A program made the position numbers and the translations under genes. Below are positions 38,115-48,481 of a stretch of DNA of 64,000 nucleotides, in pieces. The first letter of the stretch is position 1. Each line of letters begins with the position of its first letter. The stretch comes from Bacillota bacterium (lineage in GTDB: Bacteria; Bacillota; Sulfobacillia; JAJYWN01). The DNA lies in assembly GCA_021791495.1 (NCBI GenBank), contig JAJYWN010000013.1, forward strand, positions 1 through 64,000, written 5' to 3'. Under the pieces are notes generated by a model that was given only the letters and a program-made list of their open reading frames with translations, did not search any database and was not told the DNA's origin.

Positions 38115-39134
38115 GTGGAGCTTTGGTTTCCCAAACGCGTCTACGTAGAGCCGGGGGCCCTCGACTATCCGTTGGGGAAGGCCCTCTACCAGCGCTTTCG
38201 CGCCGATCGCCTACCCATCACCATGATCCCCGGGCATAACCGCGTCCTCGGCGTGCCGGGGCACACGGCCCGCGAAGCCTACCGCGAAGGCAAAGAAACC
38301 CTGGTCATCGGAGTGAAGCGCACCTTCGAACTGGAAAGTTGTCGCCCCTCGGCGGACTTCCAGTTCCCCTTGGTGACGGGGTGCCCCGCCTACTGCCAGT
38401 ACTGCTATCTGCAGTCCTCCCTGGGTCGGAAGCCCTACGTCCGCATCTACGCGAATGTCGACGAGATCCTCGGCGCCGTGGGCGAGAAGATCAAGGAGCG
38501 CGCGCCGCACATCACCTCGTTTGAAGTGGCGTCGACCTCCGACCCCTTGGCCGTCGAACATCTCACCGGTTCACTGCGCCAGGCCATCGAGTTCTTCGGC
38601 CGCCAGAGATACGGCCTGCTGCGTTTCGTCACCAAGTTTACCAACGTGGATGGCCTCCTCACTGCCGACCACAGCGGGCACACCCGCTTCCGCTTCTCGG
38701 TGAACACGCCGCAGGTCATCGCGGCTTTCGAACACCGCACGCCGCCCCTGGACGAACGGATCGCCGCCGCCAAGAAGGTCGCCGCCGCCGGCTACCCCCT
38801 CGGTTTCTTGGTGGCGCCGCTCTTCATCTACGACGGCTGGCGCCGCGACTACCACACCCTCCTCAGCCGCCTGGCGGCGGAACTGCCGGAGGTGCCGGAC
38901 CTCACTTTCGAGCTGATTCAGTTTCGTTTCACCCGCAGGTCGAAGGACATCATCCTCGACCGGTTCCCGAACACGGCGTTGGACTTGGATGAAGGCACCA
39001 GGCAGGTGAAACACGGCAAGTACGGCCAGGCCAAGTTCATCTACCCGGACGAGGAGGCGGAAGCACTGAGGGCCTACCTGTCGTCGGAGATCCAGCGGTT
39101 CTTCCCGGCCTCGCGAGTACTCTACTTTACGTAA
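38115..39134 (+). CDS. splB: Spore photoproduct lyase
   Basis: Radical SAM CPAYCQYC; MELWFPKRVYVEPGALDYPLGKALYQRF, PSADFQFPLVTGCPAYCQYCYLQSSLGRKPYVRIYANVDEIL. Confidence 0.93.
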   Translation: MELWFPKRVYVEPGALDYPLGKALYQRFRADRLPITMIPGHNRVLGVPGHTAREAYREGKETLVIGVKRTFELESCRPSADFQFPLVTGCPAYCQYCYLQSSLGRKPYVRIYANVDEILGAVGEKIKERAPHITSFEVASTSDPLAVEHLTGSLRQAIEFFGRQRYGLLRFVTKFTNVDGLLTADHSGHTRFRFSVNTPQVIAAFEHRTPPLDERIAAAKKVAAAGYPLGFLVAPLFIYDGWRRDYHTLLSRLAAELPEVPDLTFELIQFRFTRRSKDIILDRFPNTALDLDEGTRQVKHGKYGQAKFIYPDEEAEALRAYLSSEIQRFFPASRVLYFT

Positions 39135-39218
39135 CGGCATGCGACGTTCGCGGAGGAAAAACGGCACCACCGGCGAATAACAGGCGCTCCGTAAACCAAG
39201 GCTCGTAAATGGGGTGAT

Positions 39219-40205
39219 ATGTTGGACTCGCCGCACTTGTCTCCGACGCCTCCTCCACCTTTGAACCCAGTGACGAAATGGGTTCTGGCCGCCCGCGCGC
39301 CCTTCCTTACCGCCGTCATCGTGCCCATCGTCATCGCCACGGCAGTAGCGCGCTACGACACGGGCATGCTGAACTGGCCGCTCTTTTTCTTGACCCTGCT
39401 TGGCGGCATCCTGGCCCACGCCGGCGCCAACCTGTCGAACGACTACTTCGACGACAAGACCGGGAACGACCGCGTTAATCGGTACCGGTCGCCCTTCAGC
39501 GGAGGCACGGGGTTGATCCAGGCCGGCGTGATACCGGCACGCCAGGTCTACGCCGCCGCCCTGAGCTGCTACGTCGCGGCCGCCGCCATTGGCCTTTACC
39601 TGGCTTACCTACGCGGCTGGCCGGTCTTGGTCCTCATGGCCGCCGGCGGCCTCATCGGCTTCTTCTATACCGCCGGGCCGGCCGCCCTGGCCTACCGCGG
39701 CCTGGGCGAGTACTTCCTGGGCCTCGCCTTCGGTCCGCTATTGGTCGCCGGCGCCTACTACGTCCAGACGCAGACCTTTTCGGCGCGCATGTGGGTGGCT
39801 TCCGTACCCATCGGCCTCCTTGTGACGGCCATTCTTTATATCAACCAGTACCCGGACTATGAGGCCGATCGGGCCGTGGGGAAAAACAACGCCGTGGTGC
39901 GGATGGGTCGCCGCCAAGCCTTGGGCGGGTACTATGGGCTGCTGGTGGCGACCTATGTTTGGCTGACGCTGGCCGCGGTGCTCCCCGGCGCGGCGGGTCC
40001 CACGGGCTCCTCTCGCTCACCTTGGGCAACGCTTCTCGGCCTCCTGACGGTGCCCCTGGCCGCCAAGGCCATGGGTGTGGCCGCCCGTCACCACGACGAC
40101 CCAAGGGCCATCCTCCCGGCCAACGGGATGACGATCCTGATCCACCTGGCCACCGGCCTGCTCCAGTCCGCTGGGTTCTTCATCGCGGCTATCATGGGGG
40201 TATAG
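39219..40205 (+). CDS. menA: 1,4-dihydroxy-2-naphthoate polyprenyltransferase (UbiA family)
   Basis: HAGANLSNDYFDDKTGNDRVNRYRSPFSGGTGLIQAGVIPARQV, YINQYPDYEADRAVGKNNAVVRMGRRQA; adjacent to menG-like gene. Confidence 0.88.
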   Translation: MLDSPHLSPTPPPPLNPVTKWVLAARAPFLTAVIVPIVIATAVARYDTGMLNWPLFFLTLLGGILAHAGANLSNDYFDDKTGNDRVNRYRSPFSGGTGLIQAGVIPARQVYAAALSCYVAAAAIGLYLAYLRGWPVLVLMAAGGLIGFFYTAGPAALAYRGLGEYFLGLAFGPLLVAGAYYVQTQTFSARMWVASVPIGLLVTAILYINQYPDYEADRAVGKNNAVVRMGRRQALGGYYGLLVATYVWLTLAAVLPGAAGPTGSSRSPWATLLGLLTVPLAAKAMGVAARHHDDPRAILPANGMTILIHLATGLLQSAGFFIAAIMGV

Positions 40206-40208
40206 ACT

Positions 40209-41060
40209 TTGACCGACAAGGTTACCGAAGACCGAAACACCACCGCCGCCGCGCCGCCGTCGGGCGCCGCCGCCGCCGACCCCGCAGCCGCCGGCGAGCA
40301 CCCGAAGGCCCGTTATGTTAAGAAGATGTTCAACACCATCGCCACCCACTACGACGCTATGAACATGGTCATGAGCGCCGGCACGCTGCGCTACTGGCAG
40401 CATGCTTTCCAGGGTGTCACGGGCTTAGGGCCAGGCGGGCATGCCTTGGATGTGGCCTGCGGTACCGCGGAGTTGAGCCTGAAGATGGCCGCGCAGGTCC
40501 GCCCGGGCGGGAAAGTCACCGGCATTGACTTCAGTGAGGCCATGATGGCTATCGGCCGCAAGAAGGTTGAGGCCAGCCCCTACGGTTCCATGATCACTCT
40601 TCAGTTCGGCGACGCTATGGATATTGGTTTCCCCGACGATACCTTTGACGCGGCCAGCATCGGTTTTGCCCTCCGGAACGTGGCCGACATCCCGCGGGTG
40701 CTGGCGGAGATGACCCGCGTGGTCAAGCCGGGCGGGCACGTGATATCCCTTGAGCTATCCAAGCCCGAGAACGCCTTCATCCGCGTTCCGTACTATTTTT
40801 ACTTCTTTCGACTGGTGCCGCTCATTGACCGCATGGTGGGCCTGGGGAAAGACGAACAGCGCGAACTGCATCCCTATGCCTACTTGCCCGCATCATTACG
40901 CCCCCTGCCGGGCCGGCTGAAGCTGGCGGAAATGTTCAGGGAGGCCGGCTTGGTGGACGTGAAGACGAGACCCCTCACCGGTGGGCTTGTCTGCCTGCAC
41001 TGGGGTGTCAAGCCGCCGGCGGAAAAGCGGGCCAAAGAGCGAGCGGAAAAGCCAGTCTAA
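40209..41060 (+). CDS. menG: Demethylmenaquinone methyltransferase
   Basis: MFNTIATHYDAMNMVMSAGTLRYWQHAF, ALDVACGTAELSLKMAAQV, ASIGFALRNVADIPRVLAEMTRVVKPGGHVISLELSKP. Confidence 0.92.
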   Translation: MTDKVTEDRNTTAAAPPSGAAAADPAAAGEHPKARYVKKMFNTIATHYDAMNMVMSAGTLRYWQHAFQGVTGLGPGGHALDVACGTAELSLKMAAQVRPGGKVTGIDFSEAMMAIGRKKVEASPYGSMITLQFGDAMDIGFPDDTFDAASIGFALRNVADIPRVLAEMTRVVKPGGHVISLELSKPENAFIRVPYYFYFFRLVPLIDRMVGLGKDEQRELHPYAYLPASLRPLPGRLKLAEMFREAGLVDVKTRPLTGGLVCLHWGVKPPAEKRAKERAEKPV

Positions 41061-41177
41061 TTTTTCGGAAAAAGGTCGCCCGCGAGAAGGAATTTCACCT
41101 GGCTGAACAAATTCCATAGGACAGCTTTGTACATTGCCCCACAAAAGTGGGAAAGGTGTTGGCGGGGGGGATCGAGT

Positions 41178-41822
41178 TTGCGAAAACTCAAAGCGCCGGA
41201 TGTAGTCATCCGAAGACTGGCTCTCTACCTTCGGATCCTACAGCAGATCGACGACGAGGAGGGCGGTCGTTTCATCTCCTCGAAAGAACTGGGCGATCGG
41301 GCCGGAGTCAACTCCGCGCAGGTCCGGAAAGACCTGGCCTTGTTCGGTGAGTTCGGCAAGCAGGGCGTGGGCTACGAGATTGGATATCTCCGGGAAGAAC
41401 TCCGCGCCATCCTTAACGCCAATCGGACCATCAATGTTGCCATCGTCGGCGTCGGCGAACTGGGCATCGCTCTGGCACGCTACAATCTGCGCCGCTTCAC
41501 CAGGGAGAAACACTACCCCTTCCGGCTGGTGGCGGCCTTCGATAACGACCCGGCCAAGGTGGGCCGCAAGATCGAGAAGACGGTGGAGATCTTCCCCATC
41601 TCCCAGCTTCCTGAACGCCTGCCCGAGCTTCGTATCGACATTCTGATCATTACCGTGCCGGCCGACGCCGCGCAGGCCGTCGTAGACCTGGCCGTGAAGG
41701 CGGGGGTGCGGGCCATCTTGAACTTCGCCCCCACCAAGCTCTTCGTGCCGCCGAAAGTCCGTCTCCACTATTCCGATGTGAGTTTGGAGCTACAGCAGCT
41801 GGCGTATTACCTGGAAAGCTAG
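41178..41822 (+). CDS. rex: Redox-sensing transcriptional repressor Rex
   Basis: LALYLRILQQIDDEEGGRFISSKELGDRAGVNSAQVRKDLALFGEFGKQGVGYEIGYL, VAIVGVGELGIALARY; probable TTG start at 41178 (ORF from 41127). Confidence 0.94.
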   Translation: MRKLKAPDVVIRRLALYLRILQQIDDEEGGRFISSKELGDRAGVNSAQVRKDLALFGEFGKQGVGYEIGYLREELRAILNANRTINVAIVGVGELGIALARYNLRRFTREKHYPFRLVAAFDNDPAKVGRKIEKTVEIFPISQLPERLPELRIDILIITVPADAAQAVVDLAVKAGVRAILNFAPTKLFVPPKVRLHYSDVSLELQQLAYYLES

Positions 41823-41823
41823 T

Positions 41824-42666
41824 TTGGGCCCTCTGCCCTTACCCCGCGAGCATGGTTCCTGGATCCTGTTCGCCGGCCCGGCCGTTCTGGGGCCGCTCCT
41901 AGCCGGCGCCATACACCCCGCCACCATCCTCGCGTGGGTGTCGGGGCTCGCCCTTTTCCTGCTTCGAGAGCCGCTGCGAACACGCGCCCGCACGCCGTGG
42001 GTCCCAACCCTGGCAGCCTTGTCCGGCCTGGCGGCGGTGCCGCTGCTCGTGCGGTGGCCTTTGGCGCTCATAGGCTTACCAGTAGTGGCGGCCGGGTTTA
42101 CGTGCGAGCGGGTCGGTGGCCCCAGACTGGCGTCCAACCCCTGGTGGCAATTGGCCGGCACGGCGGCCCTGGCGCTGATGGCGCCGGCGACTTTCCTGGC
42201 GTCGGGCGGGACGGCGGCTGAAGTCGGCCCAGGCGCGGCTGTCGGTGCAGGCGTCGCCGCCGGTGACCTGACCTCGGGCGTCTTCGTGCAGCTCAGCGGC
42301 CTTTGGGCGCTGGCCACCGCCGGCTTCGGTCTGGGAGTCCTGCACGTGCAAGTCCTGGTGAAGTGGGTGCGGTTATCTGAAAGCGAACTGACGCCGTGGG
42401 TGCGGCTGGCCACCGCCTGGTGGTTTCCCTTGGCGGCCGCCGGTGGCACGGCCCTGGTTTGGTGGATGGGGCGCGCCGGTGGCACGCCTCCGACAGGCTC
42501 CATGGTCCCCGCCGGCGTCTGGCCCGCCCTGCTGCCAGGTGTGGCCCGGTCCCTCTGGACCGTCGCCTTCGAGCGCCGTCAGACCCGTTTCAAACGCGTC
42601 GGCCAGCTTGAAACAGCGTTTGCCGTTCTGTTCATAGCCTTGGCCAAACTGCTCTGGAGATTCTAG
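41824..42666 (+). CDS. YwiC-like membrane protein
   Basis: LPREHGSWILFAGPAVLGPLLAG start motif and multi-TM pattern. Confidence 0.75.
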   Translation: MGPLPLPREHGSWILFAGPAVLGPLLAGAIHPATILAWVSGLALFLLREPLRTRARTPWVPTLAALSGLAAVPLLVRWPLALIGLPVVAAGFTCERVGGPRLASNPWWQLAGTAALALMAPATFLASGGTAAEVGPGAAVGAGVAAGDLTSGVFVQLSGLWALATAGFGLGVLHVQVLVKWVRLSESELTPWVRLATAWWFPLAAAGGTALVWWMGRAGGTPPTGSMVPAGVWPALLPGVARSLWTVAFERRQTRFKRVGQLETAFAVLFIALAKLLWRF

Positions 42667-42698
42667 AGCACTCCATGCTGCTAAAACTGCTTCAGAAT

Positions 42699-42729
42699 GC
42701 CAAAAAGCCCACCGCGCACGGCTTTTGGC
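42699..42729 (+). terminator. Possible terminator after the ywiC-like gene
   Basis: GCCAAAAAGCC...GGCTTTTGGC with one bulge; short U-run. Confidence 0.4.
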
Positions 42730-42802
42730 CAGAATCCGCTACAAGGAAAGGCGTTTGAATCCGGCGAAGGAATATCCGTTTCTTGCACGCGTTGCCCGAA
42801 CT

Positions 42803-43846
42803 ATGAAAGGACCGAACGCAAAGTTGCCCCAAGACGCGCAGCCTGAAAACATCATTACGGCCTTGCTGGCGGGCGATCGCCGCGCCCTGGCCCGCGCCAT
42901 CACCATCGTCGAGAACGGCCCGGCCGGCGGCGGCGGTTCGGCCGGTACGGGCACCATCGGTGCCTCCGACATTCTCCGCGAAACCTATAAGCTGACCGGA
43001 CGCTCCTACATTCTGGGCGTCACCGGACCTCCCGGCGCCGGGAAAAGCACGCTGGTGGACACCTTCGCCAAGCTCCTGCGCGCCCAGGGCAAGACCGTCG
43101 GCATCGTCGCCGTCGATCCCAGCAGTCCGTTCACCGGTGGCGCCATCCTGGGCGACCGCATCCGCATGAACAGCATCGGCACCGATCCCGGCATCTTCAT
43201 CCGCAGCCTGGCCACCCGTGGGCACCTGGGTGGTCTGTCGCGCGCCGCCTCGGATGTGGTGAAGGTCCTGGACGCCTCGGGCAAGGACGTCATTATCGTT
43301 GAGACCGTGGGTGTCGGGCAAGCTGAGGTCGAAATCGCCGGGCTGGCCCACACCACCATCGTCGTAGTAGTGCCGGGGATGGGCGACGACGTGCAGGCCA
43401 TCAAGGCCGGTATCCTTGAAATCGGCGATGTCTTCGTGGTGAACAAGGCCGACCGCGAGGGCGCCGACCGCGCGGTGATGGAACTCGACGTCATGCTAGA
43501 CCTGGCGAACCGCCAAGGGTGGCGGCCGCCGATCGTCAAGACCATCGCCAACACCGGCGAAAACGTGGCGGCGGTGGTCGAGGCGGTGGAACGTCACCGC
43601 AGGCATATCACCGACAGCGGGGCGCTGGAAAGAAGAAGGATGACGCAGGGAGAGAACGAAATCCGAGAGTTGGTCGGGCGGTTCGCCGCCGCCCGGATCT
43701 TGGCGGGCGCCGAAGAGAGCGGAGACTTCGCGGCGCTGGCCCAGCGGGTCGCCACCCGCGGGCTGGACCCCTACTCGGCGGCCGAGGAGATCTTGGCCAA
43801 GCACGGCGAGGCAGCGGGCGGCCAACGGAACGACGGAAGAGAGTAG
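42803..43846 (+). CDS. meaB: MeaB-family G-protein chaperone of B12-dependent acyl-CoA mutase
   Basis: YILGVTGPPGAGKSTLVDTFAKLLRAQGKTVGIVAVDPSSPFTGGAILGDRIRM, DVIIVETVGVGQAEVEIAGLAHTTIVVVVPGMGDDVQAIKAGILEIGDVFVVNKADREG. Confidence 0.94.
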   Translation: MKGPNAKLPQDAQPENIITALLAGDRRALARAITIVENGPAGGGGSAGTGTIGASDILRETYKLTGRSYILGVTGPPGAGKSTLVDTFAKLLRAQGKTVGIVAVDPSSPFTGGAILGDRIRMNSIGTDPGIFIRSLATRGHLGGLSRAASDVVKVLDASGKDVIIVETVGVGQAEVEIAGLAHTTIVVVVPGMGDDVQAIKAGILEIGDVFVVNKADREGADRAVMELDVMLDLANRQGWRPPIVKTIANTGENVAAVVEAVERHRRHITDSGALERRRMTQGENEIRELVGRFAAARILAGAEESGDFAALAQRVATRGLDPYSAAEEILAKHGEAAGGQRNDGRE

Positions 43847-44039
43847 GCCGTAGGGCGCGGCCGGCGAGCACCCGCGGCAAGGGTCGAGGCGGGGCGGCGC
43901 CCGGCGGACGCGTAATCTCGGGGTGGTGGTTTGGCAACAGTCCTGAAGTGAATAGGGTAATAGGTGGGTGAGCGAGCCTTTCTCGCCAGGGAGGTCGCAT
44001 AAAATGCCCGCCAGACCCGATAATCAACACAAGAGGATT

Positions 44040-44068
44040 CCCTGACACCAGTTATCAGGGCTTTTGAG
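44040..44068 (+). terminator. Possible terminator after meaB
   Basis: CCCTGA...TCAGGG stem followed by CTTTTGAG. Confidence 0.4.
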
Positions 44069-44091
44069 GGAGAGCCGAGGGAGTGGTGTCC

Positions 44092-45882
44092 ATGCAGGAG
44101 AGGAAGCCCCGTTTCATCACCGTGTCCGGGGACACGGTTAAGCGTGTCTATGAGCCATCCGACGTGCCCGAGTTGGAACGTGACGGCTGTGGCGCAGACC
44201 AGGGCGCAGACCAGGGCGGAGACCAGGGTGCCGGCCAGAGCACCGGCCAGGGCGCCGATCGTGGGGCCGCCGGAGCCGGTTCAGCCCGCGGGTATGCCGC
44301 CAAGCTAGGAGAGCCCGGCCAGTACCCGTACACCCGCGGTATCCACGAGACAATGTATCGCGGCCGTCTCTGGACCATGCGTCAGTTCGCCGGGTTCGGC
44401 ACCGCCGAAGAATCAAACGCCCGCTACAGGTACCTTCTTTCCCAAGGAACCACCGGTCTGTCGGTGGCCTTCCACATGCCGACCATCATGGGCTACGATT
44501 CGGACCACCCGCGGTCTGAAGGGGAAGTGGGGCGGCTCGGCGTCGCCATTGACAGCCTGGCCGACATGGAGATCCTGTTCGACGGCATCCCCCTTGATAA
44601 GGTCAGCACGTCCATGACCATAAACGCGCCGGCCTCCATCCTCCTGGCCATGTACATCGCCGTGGCGGAGAAGCAGGGCGTGGGGCCGGACCAGATCTCG
44701 GGGACTATCCAGAACGACATCTTGAAGGAGTACATCGCCCAGAAGTCCTACATCTTCCCGCCGCGCCCGTCCATGCGGCTCATTACCGACATCTTCGATT
44801 ATTGCGCGAGAAATGTTCCGCGGTGGAACACCATCAGCATCAGCGGCTACCACATCCGTGAGGCTGGGTCCACGGCCCTCCAAGAGCTGGCCTTCACCCT
44901 GGCCGACGGCATGGAGTATGTGCGCGCGGGGGTGGCGGCGGGGCTGGACGTGGACGAATTCGCGCCGCGCCTGTCCTTCTTCTTCAACGCCCACAACGAC
45001 CTGTTCGAGGAGGTCGCCAAGTACCGGGCGGCACGCCGCATCTGGGCGCGGGAGATGAAAGAGACTTTCGGCGCCAAGAGTCCGCGCTCATGGATGCTGC
45101 GTTTCCACACCCAAACCGCCGGGTGCTCGCTCACGGCCCAGCAGCCGGAGAACAACATCGTCCGCACCACGGTGCAGGCCTTGGCGGCGGTGCTGGGCGG
45201 GACCCAGTCCCTACACACCAACTCCATGGACGAGGCGTTGGCGCTGCCCAGCGAGAAGGCGGTGCGCATCGCCTTGCGGACCCAGCAGATCCTGGCCGGG
45301 GAGAGCGGGGTGGTCAACACCATCGACCCCTTGGGCGGCAGCTACTTCGTGGAGGCCATGACCGACCGCATGGAGGCGGGGGCCTACGACTATTTCCGGC
45401 GCATCGAGGCGCTGGGCGGCGTCATCCCCGCCATTGAGAAGGGGTTCTTCCAGCGCGAGATCGCCGATGCCGCCTACGCCTACCAGCGGCGGGTGCAGAG
45501 CGGCGAGCAGATGGTGGTCGGGGTGAACGCTTACGGTGGTGGCAGCGGCGGCAGCGGCGGCAGCGGCGGCAGCGCCGAGGGCGGGATGGGCGAACCCGTT
45601 GAGATCCCCTTGTTAAGGATCGATCCCGAAGGGCCGCGCCGGCAGGTGGAACGCACGCGGCGGGTGCGGGCGACACGCGATGCGGCGGCGGTGACGCGGA
45701 GCCTTGGAGAACTGAGGGAGGCGGCGCGTGGGGTAGGAGCGCATGGGACAGAGGCGTCCGGGAGCGGGGATAACCTGATGCCGCGCATTCTGGAGTGCGT
45801 GCGGGCCTACGCCACCTTGGGCGAGATTGTGCAGGTGCTGCGCGAGGAGTTCGGCGAGTACCGCGAAGCGGCGCTCTTCTAG
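44092..45882 (+). CDS. B12-dependent acyl-CoA mutase large subunit (methylmalonyl-CoA mutase family; residues suggest isobutyryl-CoA mutase)
   Basis: [90 protein letters not shown]; Phe and Gln align with MCM Tyr89 and Arg207. Confidence 0.93.
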   Translation: MQERKPRFITVSGDTVKRVYEPSDVPELERDGCGADQGADQGGDQGAGQSTGQGADRGAAGAGSARGYAAKLGEPGQYPYTRGIHETMYRGRLWTMRQFAGFGTAEESNARYRYLLSQGTTGLSVAFHMPTIMGYDSDHPRSEGEVGRLGVAIDSLADMEILFDGIPLDKVSTSMTINAPASILLAMYIAVAEKQGVGPDQISGTIQNDILKEYIAQKSYIFPPRPSMRLITDIFDYCARNVPRWNTISISGYHIREAGSTALQELAFTLADGMEYVRAGVAAGLDVDEFAPRLSFFFNAHNDLFEEVAKYRAARRIWAREMKETFGAKSPRSWMLRFHTQTAGCSLTAQQPENNIVRTTVQALAAVLGGTQSLHTNSMDEALALPSEKAVRIALRTQQILAGESGVVNTIDPLGGSYFVEAMTDRMEAGAYDYFRRIEALGGVIPAIEKGFFQREIADAAYAYQRRVQSGEQMVVGVNAYGGGSGGSGGSGGSAEGGMGEPVEIPLLRIDPEGPRRQVERTRRVRATRDAAAVTRSLGELREAARGVGAHGTEASGSGDNLMPRILECVRAYATLGEIVQVLREEFGEYREAALF

Positions 45883-45900
45883 GGGAGGAGGGAGGAAAAC

Positions 45901-46326
45901 ATGGACATGAATCGTCCCATCCGGGTGGTCGTTGCCAAACCGGGCCTGGACGGCCACGACCGGGGGGCCAAGGTGGTCGCGCGCGCCTACCGCGACGCCG
46001 GCATGGAAGTGGTGTACACCGGCCTGCACCGGACACCGGAAGAGGTGTCCGAAGCCGCCCTCCAGGAGGACGCCGATGTGGTCGCCCTGTCCATTTTGAG
46101 CGGCGCCCACATGACCCTGGTGCCGCGCATCCTGGACCTCTTGCGCGCCAATGGCCTGAGCGACGTGGTGGTATTGGTGGGAGGGATAATCCCGCGGGAA
46201 GATGCGGAAGCCTTGAAAGCGATGGGCGTGGCCGAGTGCTTCGGGCCCGGCAGCGATCTGGACCGTATCGTGGCCTTTACCAGGGAGCACGTGTTGGCGG
46301 CCAGGCGGCGTGTTGAGGTGCGGTAG
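45901..46326 (+). CDS. Cobalamin-binding small subunit of acyl-CoA mutase
   Basis: [42 protein letters not shown]: DxHxxG and [12 protein letters not shown]. Confidence 0.95.
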   Translation: MDMNRPIRVVVAKPGLDGHDRGAKVVARAYRDAGMEVVYTGLHRTPEEVSEAALQEDADVVALSILSGAHMTLVPRILDLLRANGLSDVVVLVGGIIPREDAEALKAMGVAECFGPGSDLDRIVAFTREHVLAARRRVEVR

Positions 46327-46352
46327 CGACTAACCAAAAACGGGGTGGGCGA

Positions 46353-47621
46353 ATGACCATGACCTTGGCCCCAACGGTCTCCAAGGATAACACCTACGGT
46401 TTCTCTCCGGAGGAGGAAGCCCTCCGGGAGCGCATCCGGAGCCTGGCCCAGACCGAGTTCGCCCCGCGCGCGGCGGTGGCGGACCGCACGGGAGAGTTCC
46501 CCTGGGCGAACCTGCGACGGCTGGCCGAGGAAGGGTTCATCGGAATCAACATCCCCAAGGAGTACGGCGGCGGCGGCTTGGGCGCGGTGGCGCACACCAT
46601 CGTCACCGAGGAGATTGCGCGTGCCGACGCGGCCACGGCCGTCATTTTCGAGGTCCACAATACCTTGTGCACGGACGCCATCGTCCGCTTCGGCACGGCC
46701 GAGCACAAGGTGGCCTACGTCCCAAAGCTAGCTGAGCTGGAGTGGCTGGGCGCCTTCGCCCTGACCGAGCCGGGGGCGGGGTCCGACCCGGCGTCGCAGC
46801 AGACGCGGGCGGTGTGGACGCCTAACGGAGAAGGCACGGTCGCCTCGGGCGCCGGCACCGGCGAAGCGAGGGACGGCTTCTACGTGCTGAATGGGGAGAA
46901 GACTTTCATCACCAGCGCCGGGCAGGCCGACCTCTACATCGTCACGGCGGTGACGGGGGTGGCGGGGGCGCTGCCGGCGGAGCGGGCGACCAGGCAGCCC
47001 TTGCTGCTGCCGGCGCGCCGCATTTCGGCCTTCCTGGTGCGTAAGGGGACCCCGGGCCTGTCCTTCGGGAAGCCCTTCCACAAGATGGGCTTGGCGGCCT
47101 CACATACGGCGCCACTGATTCTGGATAACGTCCGGGTGCCGGTTTCCGACCGCCTGGGGGGCGAGGGGGACGGGATCAAGATCGCTTTGACGGTCCTCGA
47201 CAGCGGGCGCATCGGCATCGCCGCCCAGTCCCTTGGCATCGCGCGCGCCGCTTTCGAGCGGGCCCTGGCCTTCGCGAAAGAGCGGGTCCAGTTCGGCCGC
47301 CCCGTCGCCCAGCACCAGGCCATCCAATGGAAGCTGGCGGATATGGCGATGGCCATCGACGCCTCGGCCCTCCTGACCTACCGGGCCGCCCGCCTGCGCG
47401 ATGCGGGGGCGCGCTGCTCGAAGGAGATCGCCATGGCCAAGCTGAACGCTTCGCGGACGGCCAATATGGTGACCAACGCGGCCCAGGAGATCATGGGGGC
47501 GCGGGGGTACATGGAGGAATACGGCTTGGAGCGGCTGGTACGCGAGGCGCGGGTGACGGAGATCTACGAAGGCACGTCGGAGATCATGAAGCTGGTCATT
47601 TCCGGGGCGCTGTTGCGGTGA
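46353..47621 (+). CDS. Acyl-CoA dehydrogenase
   Basis: LAEEGFIGINIPKEYGGGGLGAVAHTIVTEEIARADAATAV, GAFALTEPGAGSDPAS, ARGYMEEYGLERLVREARVTEIYEGTSEIMKLVI. Confidence 0.93.
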   Translation: MTMTLAPTVSKDNTYGFSPEEEALRERIRSLAQTEFAPRAAVADRTGEFPWANLRRLAEEGFIGINIPKEYGGGGLGAVAHTIVTEEIARADAATAVIFEVHNTLCTDAIVRFGTAEHKVAYVPKLAELEWLGAFALTEPGAGSDPASQQTRAVWTPNGEGTVASGAGTGEARDGFYVLNGEKTFITSAGQADLYIVTAVTGVAGALPAERATRQPLLLPARRISAFLVRKGTPGLSFGKPFHKMGLAASHTAPLILDNVRVPVSDRLGGEGDGIKIALTVLDSGRIGIAAQSLGIARAAFERALAFAKERVQFGRPVAQHQAIQWKLADMAMAIDASALLTYRAARLRDAGARCSKEIAMAKLNASRTANMVTNAAQEIMGARGYMEEYGLERLVREARVTEIYEGTSEIMKLVISGALLR

Positions 47622-48481
47622 GGCCGCCGGCGACCCCCGCGGCTTCCGCCGTGGTTGAACGCTGCCAAGGCATCTGTGGTGAACTGGCCCTGCGTCGGGT
47701 CCAACTGCCACCGGGCGCAGGTGGAGTGTCCGGCCACGGGTCATCCGCCGGCGGGGCCGGCGCCGAGCAGTACGAGATCATTTCCGATGGCATGTTTCTC
47801 ATGGCTACTTACAACCGGCAGTCCGAGGAAGCGCTGGGCCGCGAGGCAGTAGCTTGTTGGCGGGAACTTCGCGAAGCGCCTGCACAGGAGCTTCGCGAAG
47901 TTCCCGTCGCCTCTCCGGCAACCACCCCGCCGTGCTCTTCCGAACCGACCGCCCGCGATTGGGGTCCGCGGGTACTGGTGGGCGGTTTGGGCGTCGGCTA
48001 CACTGTGGCCGCGGTGCTGGCGGAGGCGCCGGACGCCCGCTGCGACGTGGTCGAGCTAGAGCCGGTGGTAGTTGACTGGCACAGCCGCTATCTGGCGGCG
48101 TACAGCGGCAACCCCTTGGACGACCCGCGGGTCCGCCTTCTGGTCGGCGATGTCGGCCGGCATCTGCGCCGGGTAGCCTCGGAGCGGCCGGGCAGCTACG
48201 ATATCGTTCTCCTTGATACAGATAATGGGCCGGGCTGGCTCGCGTCGGCGGCCAATGCAGCCCTCTACAGCGGCGGCGGGCTTCGGGCCGTCCACGCGGC
48301 CCTGGACACGCCCGGCGTGGCGGCCTACTGGTCGGCCTCGGCTTCGCCGGCCTTCGCGCGGCGCCTCCGGTCCTGCTTCGGTCACACCAGGAGCCGCCGG
48401 GTCCCGAGCGAAGCCGCACTGACCCCCGATGTCATCTACTTCGGCCTCAAACTGCACGGTGACGTGCCGGAGGGCGAGTAG
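47618..48481 (+). CDS. Spermidine synthase-like SAM-dependent methyltransferase-fold protein
   Basis: VLVGGLGVGYTVAAVLAEAPDARCDVVELEPVVVDWHSRYLA, YDIVLLDTDNGPGWL; GTG start overlapping the upstream stop. Confidence 0.7.
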   Translation: MRPPATPAASAVVERCQGICGELALRRVQLPPGAGGVSGHGSSAGGAGAEQYEIISDGMFLMATYNRQSEEALGREAVACWRELREAPAQELREVPVASPATTPPCSSEPTARDWGPRVLVGGLGVGYTVAAVLAEAPDARCDVVELEPVVVDWHSRYLAAYSGNPLDDPRVRLLVGDVGRHLRRVASERPGSYDIVLLDTDNGPGWLASAANAALYSGGGLRAVHAALDTPGVAAYWSASASPAFARRLRSCFGHTRSRRVPSEAALTPDVIYFGLKLHGDVPEGE

